Shown piece by piece: positions 1-6,887 of a stretch of 6,918 nucleotides of DNA. The notes below the pieces were generated by a model. That model was given only the letters and a program-made list of their open reading frames with translations. It had not been told where the DNA came from and did not search any database. The stretch comes from Victivallales bacterium (GTDB lineage Bacteria; Verrucomicrobiota; Lentisphaeria; Oligosphaerales; Oligosphaeraceae): the NCBI GenBank assembly GCA_017615955.1, contig JAFZZD010000207.1, forward strand, positions 1 to 6,918, written 5' to 3'. The stretch's first letter is position 1, and each line of letters begins with the position of its first letter. The position numbers and the translations under genes were made by a program.

Positions 1-377
1 AAGCCCTCCAGCTGGGACGGAAAACTGGAGCGGATCTGTTCTCTGAAATACTGGAAATCGTTGTTCAACTTCAGCGTTGCATTGGGAAATGCGATTTCCG
101 ATTGCTGCTGCTGGCAAAGCTGCAGTTCTTCCCTCTTTATGCGCAATTGGCGCAGTATCTTGTTTAGTGTGGCGCCTCTTTGATTTTCAGGCGCATAATT
201 TGTTAAGGCATGAAGCCCTACATCCTGGTAGGACTTGCCCTTGAAATAGTAGGAATTCAGCCCGCCAGGTATGGAATGACTTTCGAAAATGCGGACTTTC
301 CGCCCGCCAATGGCCAGCCTTATTCCAGCACCCAGCCCCGAAAGACCAGCACCTATTATCAGGGCATCGTAATGCAT
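1..377 (-). CDS. FAD-dependent oxidoreductase, phytoene-desaturase-like (N-terminal part, truncated by window edge)
   Basis: The reverse strand is open from an ATG at 377 to the window edge, giving 125 codons without a stop. The N-terminus is a dinucleotide-binding Rossmann fold: hydrophobic strand DALIIGAG, then G9-x-G11-x-x-G14, then the acidic residue E32 at the end of the second strand (VRIFES), followed by P37-G38-G39. That pattern, with the later DVGLHALTNY segment, is typical of the amine oxidase / phytoene desaturase (COG1233) family, which uses FAD to oxidise or isomerise lipophilic substrates such as carotenoids or retinoids. The substrate cannot be told from a quarter of the protein. 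No Shine-Dalgarno sequence precedes the ATG; the leader is A/C-rich. It lies 124 bases beyond ftsH with two hairpins between, so it may be a separate transcription unit. The family is fairly secure, the exact function is not. Confidence 0.8.
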   Translation of the reverse strand, partial: MHYDALIIGAGLSGLGAGIRLAIGGRKVRIFESHSIPGGLNSYYFKGKSYQDVGLHALTNYAPENQRGATLNKILRQLRIKREELQLCQQQQSEIAFPNATLKLNNDFQYFREQIRSSFPSQLEG

Positions 378-421
378 TTGGTGTTAATTCAAGGCTGTGT
401 TCAGGAAATGAGTTGCTTTTT

Positions 422-441
422 CCGCTGGCTAAGGCCAGCGG
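422..441. other. Small stem-loop between ftsH and the oxidoreductase gene
   Basis: The arms CCGCTGGC (422-429) and GCCAGCGG (434-441) are perfect 8-bp complements around a 4-base loop. Read on the minus strand, which is the direction of transcription, the stem is followed by a run of A rather than T, so it is not a classical intrinsic terminator for ftsH. It lies in the 5' leader of the oxidoreductase gene, about 45 bases before its start. A role in RNA stability or leader structure is possible but is only inferred from position. Confidence 0.4.
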
Positions 442-471
442 CTTCGATTGTTTGCGACTTGGGCAACAGGG

Positions 472-500
472 TGTAACAAGGGCGTCCCGCCCTTGTTACA
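472..500 (-). terminator. Perfect 13-bp hairpin immediately after the ftsH stop codon; possible terminator or 3'-end stabiliser
   Basis: The arms at 472-484 (TGTAACAAGGGCG) and 488-500 are exact reverse complements separated by a 3-base loop, a very stable stem. It begins one base after the TAA of ftsH. No T-run follows on the minus strand (the next bases are CCCTGTTGCC), so the canonical intrinsic-terminator signature is incomplete. The placement right at a gene end, before a gene of unrelated function, favours a role in termination or protection of the mRNA 3' end. The structure is certain, the function is inferred. Confidence 0.45.
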
Positions 501-501
501 G

Positions 502-2460
502 TTATTCCTTGTTGTTGTCTTCTGCTGTGTTCTGAAGTTCTGGGTCTATGACTTCGTCTGTTTCAACCTCGCGTTCCTTCATGCCAAGAAGCTGATAGAC
601 CTCTGTGGAACTCATGGTTTCCTTTTCCAGGAGTGTCTCAGCCAGCAGCTTCAACTGGTCGATGTGTGTTTCCAGAATATCGCTGGCCCTTCTTTCCGCC
701 GTGTCGATGAGACGCCTTATTTCGATGTCTATTTCCCGTGCTGTTTCGGGGCTGAAGTCATCGCTGCGGGTGATGTCCCTGCCAAGGAAGATGTGCTCTT
801 CCCTTCCCGCGTAGCTCAAGGCGCCCAGCCTGGGGCACATTCCCCATTTGCAGACCATTTTTCTTGCCATTTCAGTGGCCTGTGAAATATCCATTGATGC
901 CCCTGATGTCAATTCATGGAAGATGAGCTTTTCTGCGCATCGGCCGCCCATGCCCATGGTCATCATGTCCATGGCCTCATTCTCGGTGATGTTGTAGCGG
1001 TCAGTCTCTGGCAGGAACATGGTTGCGCCGAGGGCCATTCCTCTTGGGATGATTGTGACCTTGTGGAGCGGCTCCGCGTGTTCGCAGTACATATTTACCA
1101 GCGTATGCCCCGCCTCGTGGTATGCAGTGAGTTTGCGCTGCTTGCTTGTCATCTTGCGGCTGCGGCGTTCCTTGCCCCAGCAGACCTTGTCCCTCGCTTC
1201 TTCCAGATCGCCCAGGTCTATGGCTTCCTTGTCCTTGCGGGTTGCCAGGATTGCCGCCTCGTTAAGCAGGTTGGCCAAATCGGCGCCGCTGAAGCCAGAT
1301 GTTCCGCGTGCGATATGGCTCAGGTCCACGTCCTTGGCTAGCTTGTAGCGTTTTGCGTGGATCTTGAGTATTTCGAAACGCCCGTTCAAGTCTGGCAGGT
1401 CAATTACAATCTGCCTGTCGAAACGGCCTGGCCTGAGCAGTGCTGGGTCCAGCACGTCCGGCCTATTGGTGGCGGCCAGGACGATTACGCCTGAATTGGG
1501 TTCGAAGCCATCCATTTCCACTAGCAGTGCATTTAGCGTCTGTTCCCTTTCATCGTGACCGCCGCCTATGCCTGAAAAGCGTGAGCGCCCGACTGCATCG
1601 ATTTCATCTATGAAAATCATGCATGGCGCATGTTTCTTGCCTTCCTCGAACATGTCTCTGACACGGCTCGCGCCCACGCCCACGAACATTTCAACGAAGT
1701 CGGAGCCGCTTATGGAGAAGAACGGCACGTTGGCCTCGCCAGCGATTGCCTTGCCAAGCAAAGTCTTGCCTGTTCCAGGCGGTCCAACCATGAGGATGCC
1801 GCGTGGCACCTTGCCGCCCAGCTTCTGGAACTTCTTGGGATCCTTGAGGTAGTCCACGACTTCTTGCATTTCCTCCTTTGCCTCGTTGATGCCAGCCACG
1901 TCCTTCAGCGTGATTTTCTCATCGGAAGGGGACATTAGGCGGGCACGGCTTTTGCCGAATTGGAATGCGGCTCCATTGGAGGCGCGGATCTGGCGCAGGA
2001 ACAGGAAATAGAAGAGCGCCAGCATTATGACAATGGGCAGCACTGAAACAAGTATGCTGGAGAACAGGCCATTGGCGGCCTTGACGCTGCGGTTCGGGCA
2101 GTGCTCCCGTATTGCCTGGTCCAGTGCGTCTGTATAGATTACCCTCACTTTGTAGGGACGAAGTTCCTTTGATTCTCCTGACACCAGCCAGTATTGGCCA
2201 GAAAGAATCTGGACGTGGGACGAGGACTGCTCCTCCAGCGTCACGCTGTCGATGCGTCCTTCTGCCAGGTATGTGTCAAATTGCGAGGCGATGAACTGGC
2301 TGGGCGCGCCTTTCCCATCCTTCATGAAATAGTAGCACGCCAGTGGAACTGATATGAATATGAGAATCCACAGCAGGATTTGCCTGCCAAATTGCTGGTT
2401 TTTGTTATCTGGCTGCTGGGTTTTGTTCTCAGTGGATTTGTCTTGGTTGTTTCGTGCCAT
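502..2460 (-). CDS. ftsH: ATP-dependent zinc metalloprotease FtsH
   Basis: This encodes a 652-residue membrane-bound AAA+ protease (E. coli FtsH has 644), which extracts and degrades misfolded or regulated membrane and cytosolic proteins as a hexamer. A hydrophilic N-terminal tail is followed by TM1 (about 27-45), a periplasmic domain (about 46-132) and TM2 (about 133-155). The AAA module has Walker A GPPGTGKT (226-233), pore loop F255-V-E-M-F-V-G-V-G, Walker B MIFIDEID (281-288), the [10 protein letters not shown] segment (299-308), and the second region of homology with arginine fingers R343 and R346. The protease has HEAGH (448-452) and the third zinc ligand candidate D524 in TSGASMDI. All catalytic residues are intact, so it should be active. 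The C-terminal tail (about 631-652) is acidic. The ATG at 2460 has no Shine-Dalgarno; the leader is CACTATAACCATA. It follows the FHA gene by 142 bases containing a strong stem-loop, and may have its own expression control. Confidence 0.98.
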   Translation of the reverse strand: MARNNQDKSTENKTQQPDNKNQQFGRQILLWILIFISVPLACYYFMKDGKGAPSQFIASQFDTYLAEGRIDSVTLEEQSSSHVQILSGQYWLVSGESKELRPYKVRVIYTDALDQAIREHCPNRSVKAANGLFSSILVSVLPIVIMLALFYFLFLRQIRASNGAAFQFGKSRARLMSPSDEKITLKDVAGINEAKEEMQEVVDYLKDPKKFQKLGGKVPRGILMVGPPGTGKTLLGKAIAGEANVPFFSISGSDFVEMFVGVGASRVRDMFEEGKKHAPCMIFIDEIDAVGRSRFSGIGGGHDEREQTLNALLVEMDGFEPNSGVIVLAATNRPDVLDPALLRPGRFDRQIVIDLPDLNGRFEILKIHAKRYKLAKDVDLSHIARGTSGFSGADLANLLNEAAILATRKDKEAIDLGDLEEARDKVCWGKERRSRKMTSKQRKLTAYHEAGHTLVNMYCEHAEPLHKVTIIPRGMALGATMFLPETDRYNITENEAMDMMTMGMGGRCAEKLIFHELTSGASMDISQATEMARKMVCKWGMCPRLGALSYAGREEHIFLGRDITRSDDFSPETAREIDIEIRRLIDTAERRASDILETHIDQLKLLAETLLEKETMSSTEVYQLLGMKEREVETDEVIDPELQNTAEDNNKE

Positions 2461-2480
2461 TATGGTTATAGTGAATCGTT

Positions 2481-2525
2481 GGGCAGCGGCCGGAAATGAG
2501 ATTTGCCGCTGCCCTTGTTGTTTTT
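2481..2525 (+). terminator. Strong stem-loop in the FHA-ftsH gap; looks like an intrinsic terminator when read on the plus strand
   Basis: GGGCAGCGGC (2481-2490) pairs perfectly with GCCGCTGCCC (2505-2514). Inside, AAAT (2494-2497) pairs with ATTT (2501-2504) across a 3-base bulge and a GAG loop. On the plus strand the stem is followed by TTGTTGTTTTT (2515-2525), the T-rich tail of a rho-independent terminator. No plus-strand gene is visible upstream, so it would stop antisense transcription coming from ftsH. On the minus strand the same stem sits 20 bases before the ftsH ATG, preceded by an A-rich stretch, and could instead be a leader structure that affects ftsH expression. The structure is clear; which strand uses it is unknown. 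Confidence 0.5.
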
Positions 2526-2602
2526 ATCAATAGACTGCATTGGAAAATGCTTTTGTGTAGCCGCAGATGAATGCGACTGCCTTGAAGTTGAAGTCCGCTG
2601 GA

Positions 2603-3148
2603 TTATTTTCCGGCGTTCAGAATCATCGAGGCAAGGAAGCCCAGGCCAACTAGGACGACTATGATCAGGATGGCAAGTATGACGATGAAAATCATGTTGT
2701 GCTTCCTGTTTTCACGTACCACCCTGTCTCTTTTGTTCACTTTCATGCCTATGTTCTGGAGGCCAGTGTTGGTAATGTCCATGGTTCCAGTGTCGTCCAG
2801 GTTGATTACAGTCATGGTCTTGACTGTGCTCTGCGCCTTGCCCTCCTTGGATTCGAAAAGGATCTCCACGTTGCCGACTTGGATAAGGTCGCTGTCCTTC
2901 AACACCATGGGCTGCTGTGGTTCCAGTTTCTGGTTGTTAAGGCGTGTGCCGTTGGTGCTTCCCTCGTCTTTGAGGCTATAGGTTCCGTCTTCCAGCAAAG
3001 TCAGGGAGCAGTGGTGTCCACTGATGGTGGGTTCTGGGATGCAGATGTCCGCCGAATCGTTTCTGCCCACAGTGTAGAGAGCTTCTTTCAATGGAAATGA
3101 TGTTCCACGAAGCGGGTCTGACAGGATTGTGATTTTGGCTGTGCTCAT
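2603..3148 (-). CDS. FHA-domain protein with a C-terminal membrane anchor
   Basis: This is a 181-residue protein. Residues about 1-100 form a forkhead-associated (FHA) domain, which binds phosphothreonine peptides. The signatures are G28-R29 (YTVGR), S43-x-x-H46 (TISGHHCSL) and the loop GSTNGTRLN with N66-G67. The usual arginine after S43 is glycine here, but the core phosphate-binding residues are kept. A linker of about 50 residues follows (about 101-150); its segment 109-129 is threonine-rich, and a basic patch (KRDRVVRENRKH, 139-150) precedes one transmembrane helix (about 152-176) and a tiny tail. By the positive-inside rule the FHA domain is cytoplasmic. There is no signal peptide and no catalytic domain. 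It probably recruits phosphorylated partners to the inner membrane; a Ser/Thr kinase must be encoded elsewhere. The ATG is supported by a good Shine-Dalgarno. It lies between the TPR gene (86-base gap) and ftsH (142-base gap), probably co-transcribed with the upstream genes. Confidence 0.92.
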   Translation of the reverse strand: MSTAKITILSDPLRGTSFPLKEALYTVGRNDSADICIPEPTISGHHCSLTLLEDGTYSLKDEGSTNGTRLNNQKLEPQQPMVLKDSDLIQVGNVEILFESKEGKAQSTVKTMTVINLDDTGTMDITNTGLQNIGMKVNKRDRVVRENRKHNMIFIVILAILIIVVLVGLGFLASMILNAGK

Positions 3149-3152
3149 TTTA

Positions 3153-3162
3153 TCCTCTCCTT
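3153..3162 (-). promoter_or_regulatory. Ribosome binding site of the FHA gene
   Basis: The minus strand reads AAGGAGAGGA, a near-consensus Shine-Dalgarno. The AAGGAG core ends 8 bases before the ATG at 3148, which fixes that start. It is one of the two clear ribosome binding sites in the window; ftsH and the ExbB-type gene lack one. Confidence 0.8.
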
Positions 3163-3234
3163 GGAGTACTTGGTGTTTGCGCCAGGTACTTGCGGGGCTT
3201 TGCGCCCTGCATTTTGTTATTATTGGTTATCTTG

Positions 3235-5616
3235 TTATTTCTGTTGTCCTTTTCTCAATTCAGGGTGTGCTGCTAGCCAGAGCGGGTATTTCAACGACAG
3301 CTCCTTCAGCACTTCATTTGCCTGCTCATGCCGGCCCATTGACTTGAACACCTCAATTGAGAGGGCCATTGCCCTCGGGCTGTATTCTTTGTCATCGGCT
3401 AGAATATAGCATTGTGTTGCAAATCTGTTGGCTGTTTCTGCATTTTTTTCAAAATTAAAGTAAATATAGGCCAATGTGAACATGGCACGTGCACTGGAAC
3501 GGGAGCCTGCGCCTGCCAATTTCAGTGCCTTTTCCGCAAAGGACATCGCCATTTCGGATTTGCCTAGAAGCAGCTCCGCCTCCGCCAGGAGTGAAAGCAC
3601 CTCGCCCATGTCCAGTTCAGTCCCCTTTTCGCCTTCCACCCGCAATGCCGTCAGAAGCTGCCATGCCTTTTTGGGGTCATTTCGCGTTTCAAGGAGATTC
3701 CGCGCAATGGCAAGCCTTGCCCAGTTGATCTGCTCACGGGACGCGTCTTTCAAGACAATGATCTTGTCCCAGGCGGCTCTGGCCTTGTCATGCTGGCCCT
3801 GGCGTTCGTATGCAAGACCAGCGGCTTCCAGGAACTGATATGTGACAAGTTCCGAAATCCCGTCCTGCTTTTTGAATAGAAGCTCATCCAGCAATGGAAG
3901 CACCACCTTGTCGTTCCCCTCCACCATCAGGCTTGTGGCGAGCATGAACTGAGCCTTGAGACGCCTTTGTGCGGAGGTGCCGAACTTGCGAATGACTTCA
4001 TGCAGGAGCGTCTGGGCTTGCTGGTTGCGTCCCATGCATATAAGCACATTTGCCTCATTGAAAAGCAGTTCAGGCATCTTGTCCTGGCTGCATATTGTCT
4101 TGAGAAATGCAATGGTCTTGAGCGCTTCCTCGTAATTGCCTGCCTCCAGCTGCAAAGACAGCAAAGAGGCTCGAGCCGTGTATTGCGACTCCTTGTCCTT
4201 TGCGCTTGAGGCCGCTTTGCAGTATGCGTCTTTTGCAACGGCGGCATTGCCTGCCCGGTGGGCAGTGCGTCCGGCCCGCAGGAAAATACCCGACTTCGCC
4301 TTGTCGTCCGCCTTTTCCGCCTGGGCTAGAAGTTCATTGACGGCTAGCTGGAGCTTCCCGCCTTTTTCAAGAATGGCCAGTAGCAGCTCCAAGGCGTTTT
4401 CATGCTTGGCTGGCGTGTCTGCAAACAAGGCCATTGCCTTTCGGCACTGTGCCTCCGCCTCGTCTAGGCGATTGGTCTTCAGCAGAGCCTGTGCGCCGAA
4501 CATAAGCACGTCGCCTAGCATGGATGTGCGTGGATATGCCTTGGCAAAGTCCTTTGCCTGGCTTGCCGCCTCCGCATAGTTGCCTGAAAGCAGCATGCAG
4601 TAGATGGAAAAGTAGTGTCCACTCATCCTGGTCTCCTGGCTGGCTTTTTGATCGGAGGCGATGCGCTGGAAGAAAGGCAGAGCTTCATTGTATCTTTTGC
4701 ATTCCATTAATGCGACTGCCTGCCAGTAGTCAATTTCACTATTGTTTTCATTAGGATATTTTTCCCTGAAGTCCGCCAGCAGAAGCAGTGCTTTGCTGTA
4801 GTCCGCCTTGCCGAAAGTGATGTGGATTCTATAGATGTGGCACCATTTTGTGAAGTTTCCTTTTGGAAAATTGGCTATGCAGTCCTCAAATGTCTCCAAT
4901 GCCTCGTCTTTCTTATTCATTTTAAGGCATAATTCTCCGACAAAGAACTTTGCCTCTTCTGCCAGTCCAGGATCCGTGCCTTTGGCATTCGCGACCTTTC
5001 TTGCGTATGCGAGGGCATTGTCACGTTGATTCTTCATTTTCAGGCATCTTGCGTATTCCAGGGCGGCGTATGACCTATATGGCATTTTCTCATCTAAAAC
5101 TGCGTCCGCCAGTGGTTTCAGCAGCGTCTCCGCCTCGGTCTGCCTGCCGTTTTTCAACAGAATGCGGGCCACATTGTAGTTCGCATATTCGCTGAATGAT
5201 TTGTTGCTGGAAGAACAGATTGATGCCAGTATTTCCAAGGCCTGGCTTTCCTTGCCCTGCTCCAGCAGGTTTTCAGCCGCCATGACGCCCAGTTCATCGC
5301 CACGGCTGTCCTTGGGGTATTTTTTGCGGAAATTGGCGATTGCCTCCTGCATTTCGCCGTCCTTTTTTAGATGTTTGAGGCAGAAGGCAACGCAGTACAT
5401 TGCATCCGGAGCGTGCTGGTTGTCCGGATTCGTCTCTAGAAAACGGCGGTATTCCGCCAGGGCCATGTCATAGAACTTGCGCCTGTAGAGGCCACCTGCG
5501 TAGGCAAACAGTTCGTCAGGCTTGTTTCTGACCTGGTCGATGCTTGTCTGCGCCAAGGCCTCCATTAATGAAAGCGAAGCCAGTACCGCAAGAAATGTAA
5601 GCTTGATGTAATTCAC
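3235..5616 (-). CDS. Large exported tetratricopeptide-repeat protein linked to an ExbB/ExbD motor
   Basis: This is a 793-residue protein starting with a signal peptide (K5, hydrophobic core 7-18, likely cleavage after ALA at about 22). Nearly all of the remainder is helical TPR-like repeats, roughly 12-15 units. Clear ones are near 37-66 (FYDMALAEYRRFLETNP), 221-252 (KKDEALETFEDCIANFP), 297-320 (RYNEALPFFQRI), 336-362, 597-620 and 747-778. Local resemblance is to the BamD/YbgF(CpoB) style of envelope TPR proteins. There is no transmembrane helix after the signal peptide and no enzymatic motif, so it is probably periplasmic or outer-membrane associated and acts as a scaffold. It starts with GTG in a GTGA overlap with the ExbD stop, which implies translational coupling; an AAGGG sequence lies just before it. 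The stop TAA is followed in frame by two more TAA codons (TAA after four codons, then TAA). The TPR fold is secure; its partner and role are inferred from the operon. Confidence 0.9.
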   Translation of the reverse strand: MNYIKLTFLAVLASLSLMEALAQTSIDQVRNKPDELFAYAGGLYRRKFYDMALAEYRRFLETNPDNQHAPDAMYCVAFCLKHLKKDGEMQEAIANFRKKYPKDSRGDELGVMAAENLLEQGKESQALEILASICSSSNKSFSEYANYNVARILLKNGRQTEAETLLKPLADAVLDEKMPYRSYAALEYARCLKMKNQRDNALAYARKVANAKGTDPGLAEEAKFFVGELCLKMNKKDEALETFEDCIANFPKGNFTKWCHIYRIHITFGKADYSKALLLLADFREKYPNENNSEIDYWQAVALMECKRYNEALPFFQRIASDQKASQETRMSGHYFSIYCMLLSGNYAEAASQAKDFAKAYPRTSMLGDVLMFGAQALLKTNRLDEAEAQCRKAMALFADTPAKHENALELLLAILEKGGKLQLAVNELLAQAEKADDKAKSGIFLRAGRTAHRAGNAAVAKDAYCKAASSAKDKESQYTARASLLSLQLEAGNYEEALKTIAFLKTICSQDKMPELLFNEANVLICMGRNQQAQTLLHEVIRKFGTSAQRRLKAQFMLATSLMVEGNDKVVLPLLDELLFKKQDGISELVTYQFLEAAGLAYERQGQHDKARAAWDKIIVLKDASREQINWARLAIARNLLETRNDPKKAWQLLTALRVEGEKGTELDMGEVLSLLAEAELLLGKSEMAMSFAEKALKLAGAGSRSSARAMFTLAYIYFNFEKNAETANRFATQCYILADDKEYSPRAMALSIEVFKSMGRHEQANEVLKELSLKYPLWLAAHPELRKGQQK

Positions 5617-6038
5617 TTCCCTTGCTCTTGTGGTGTTATTGTTGAAAAAGCCACGTTGCGCACATCAGCCTTTGCGCAAATGTCCAGTACCCGTATCACG
5701 TCCTTGTGTCTTGCATCCTGGTCTGCCCTGATGATGACCGGCAATTCCGGGCTTCTGGCATGGGTGGTGGCAAGTATTTCCTCCAGCCGTTCTGCTTTCA
5801 GCTCGATGCTGTTTATGAAAATCGCGCCGTTCTTGTCCACGTTCACGATTATTTCCATTCTCTGGCGCGAGGCCGACATGGAGCTGTCCGCCGAGGGGAC
5901 TGTAATGTCCAGTTTGTTCTCCCATTTGGCGAAGAGGGTGGCTGCCATGAAATGCACCAGAAGAATGAATACAATGTCCAGCATCGGGGCCATCTGGAAG
6001 CCTGGCGAGGTCTCTGCTATTCTTTTCTTGAAGTTCAT
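5613..6038 (-). CDS. ExbD/TolR-family biopolymer transport protein
   Basis: This is a 141-residue protein, the same length as E. coli ExbD. A short cytoplasmic N-terminus leads into a single TM helix (about 18-40) carrying the motif QMAPMLDIVFILLVHFM. D21 in it matches the essential membrane aspartate of ExbD/TolR/MotB that carries protons through the channel. The rest (about 45-135) is the periplasmic domain with the family's pattern, including IIVNVDKNGAIFIN (63-76) and PVIIRAD (99-105). It works with the ExbB-type channel encoded 30 bases upstream to convert proton-motive force into movement of a periplasmic partner. The start ATG is supported by AGGAGA 7 bases upstream. Its stop overlaps the GTG of the TPR gene. 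ExbD and TolR cannot be told apart from sequence alone, and no TonB, TolA, TolB or Pal gene is in view to decide. Confidence 0.95.
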   Translation of the reverse strand: MNFKKRIAETSPGFQMAPMLDIVFILLVHFMAATLFAKWENKLDITVPSADSSMSASRQRMEIIVNVDKNGAIFINSIELKAERLEEILATTHARSPELPVIIRADQDARHKDVIRVLDICAKADVRNVAFSTITPQEQGK

Positions 6039-6045
6039 TCCTTAG

Positions 6046-6051
6046 TCTCCT
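6046..6051 (-). promoter_or_regulatory. Ribosome binding site of the ExbD-type gene
   Basis: The minus strand has AGGAGA 7 bases before the ATG at 6038, with a second purine run (AAGGA) touching the start codon. This supports the chosen start within the 30-base gap after the ExbB-type gene. Confidence 0.75.
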
Positions 6052-6068
6052 ACCTTGAAGAAGCAGCC

Positions 6069-6887
6069 TTATTTGTTAGTGCCTGAAGAGGCGATCCTTC
6101 TTAAAATGCCTCCACACGCGCTTTCCATCTGGCCGATCAGCTTGTTCAGATGCCCGCGGGCCAGGTCGTAAAGCGCCATGGCGAAGATGCCGACGATCAG
6201 GCCGCCGAATGTGGTGTACATCGCCTGGGAAATGCCGTTTGCAAGGGTTTCCGCCTTCTTTGCGAAGTCCGCGCCATTTTCAATGCCGCCAAAGGAAACC
6301 ATCATTCCCCAGACCGTGCCCAGAAGTCCAACCATAGGCGAGATTACTGCAATGTCCATGAGATATTGCAGCCTTTGCCACAGGATGCCTGCCTGTCTGC
6401 CGCCTTCGTCCTCCATTGCATCCCTCAGGCGGTTGTAGTCCAGTGGATGTCCAGGGACTATCTGCTCCAGTGTTGCTGATATGATTTTCGCAGCAGGTGA
6501 GGCGTCCGTGGCGCACAAGTCCTGGAGTTCCTCTAGCTTGTTGGCATCGGCAAAGTCCTTTGCCTGGTCAATGAATTTGTTCGGGAACAGTATGCCAGCC
6601 CGCATTGTCATGCAGTAGAACAGAGCAAGGGCAATTGCCACCAGGGAAAGGCCTGAAATGACATACATGATCCAGCCGCCACGTGCCATTATGTCACTGA
6701 AGGTGATGGACATGGCCTCCTCCGCGCCAGCCGCCGCAGTTGTCGCCTGGCCTTCAACACCTGTCCCGGAGGATAGCGCAGATGATATGCTCTCCTTCTT
6801 TTCTGCTGCTGCATGCAAAATAGAAACCTGCAGCATATTCAGCGAAAACAGAATCATAAAGGCAATTCTTAATGTACGCTTCATCAT
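6069..6887 (-). CDS. MotA/TolQ/ExbB-family proton channel protein with signal peptide
   Basis: This is a 272-residue protein from the ATG at 6887 (an ATG one codon later, at 6884, is equally possible; the frame is also open to a TTG at 6893, which is less likely). The N-terminus is a signal peptide (MMKR, hydrophobic core, likely cleavage near HAAA at about 28), then a low-complexity Ala/Ser/Gly/Thr-rich periplasmic stretch to about 60. TM1 is about 72-93, followed by a cytoplasmic domain (about 94-176). TM2 (about 177-199) has the diagnostic ISPMVGLLGTVWGMM. TM3 (about 222-242) has GISQAMYTTFGGLIVGIFA, the other family signature. It forms the pentameric proton channel around an ExbD dimer in the inner membrane. 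At 272 residues it is longer than E. coli ExbB (244), the extra length being the N-terminal extension. It is the first gene of the visible unit; only 31 bases lie upstream, without a Shine-Dalgarno or an evident promoter. Confidence 0.95.
   Translation of the reverse strand: MMKRTLRIAFMILFSLNMLQVSILHAAAEKKESISSALSSGTGVEGQATTAAAGAEEAMSITFSDIMARGGWIMYVISGLSLVAIALALFYCMTMRAGILFPNKFIDQAKDFADANKLEELQDLCATDASPAAKIISATLEQIVPGHPLDYNRLRDAMEDEGGRQAGILWQRLQYLMDIAVISPMVGLLGTVWGMMVSFGGIENGADFAKKAETLANGISQAMYTTFGGLIVGIFAMALYDLARGHLNKLIGQMESACGGILRRIASSGTNK

Noticed and set aside
210..476. 88-codon plus-strand open frame opposite the oxidoreductase start
   Set aside because: The opposite strand encodes a clear FAD-binding N-terminus here, and this frame runs through both intergenic hairpins; it shows no protein-family features.
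448..885. 145-codon open frame on the plus strand, over the end of ftsH
   Set aside because: It is antisense to the well-conserved FtsH protease domain, encodes no recognisable family, and has no Shine-Dalgarno; it is a by-product of ftsH codon usage.
889..891. Methionine instead of the common asparagine before the zinc-ligand aspartate of FtsH (GASMD)
   Set aside because: This position varies among FtsH families (Asn, Asp, Ser); the aspartate itself and HEAGH are intact, so there is no reason to suspect loss of activity.
916..1348. Overlapping plus-strand open frames of 109 and 141 codons within ftsH
   Set aside because: Two frames are open at once opposite a catalytic domain with intact motifs, as expected from composition rather than real coding.
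2461..2602. Sigma-70 promoter or heat-shock CIRCE operator upstream of ftsH
   Set aside because: No TTAGCACTC/GAGTGCTAA pair and no convincing spaced -35/-10 hexamers on the minus strand; the AT-rich TATTGATAAAA has no matching -35.
3149..3234. Terminator between the TPR and FHA genes (short GGGC/GCCC stem near 3195-3207)
   Set aside because: The stem is only about 4 bp with no T-run on the minus strand, so read-through is more likely.
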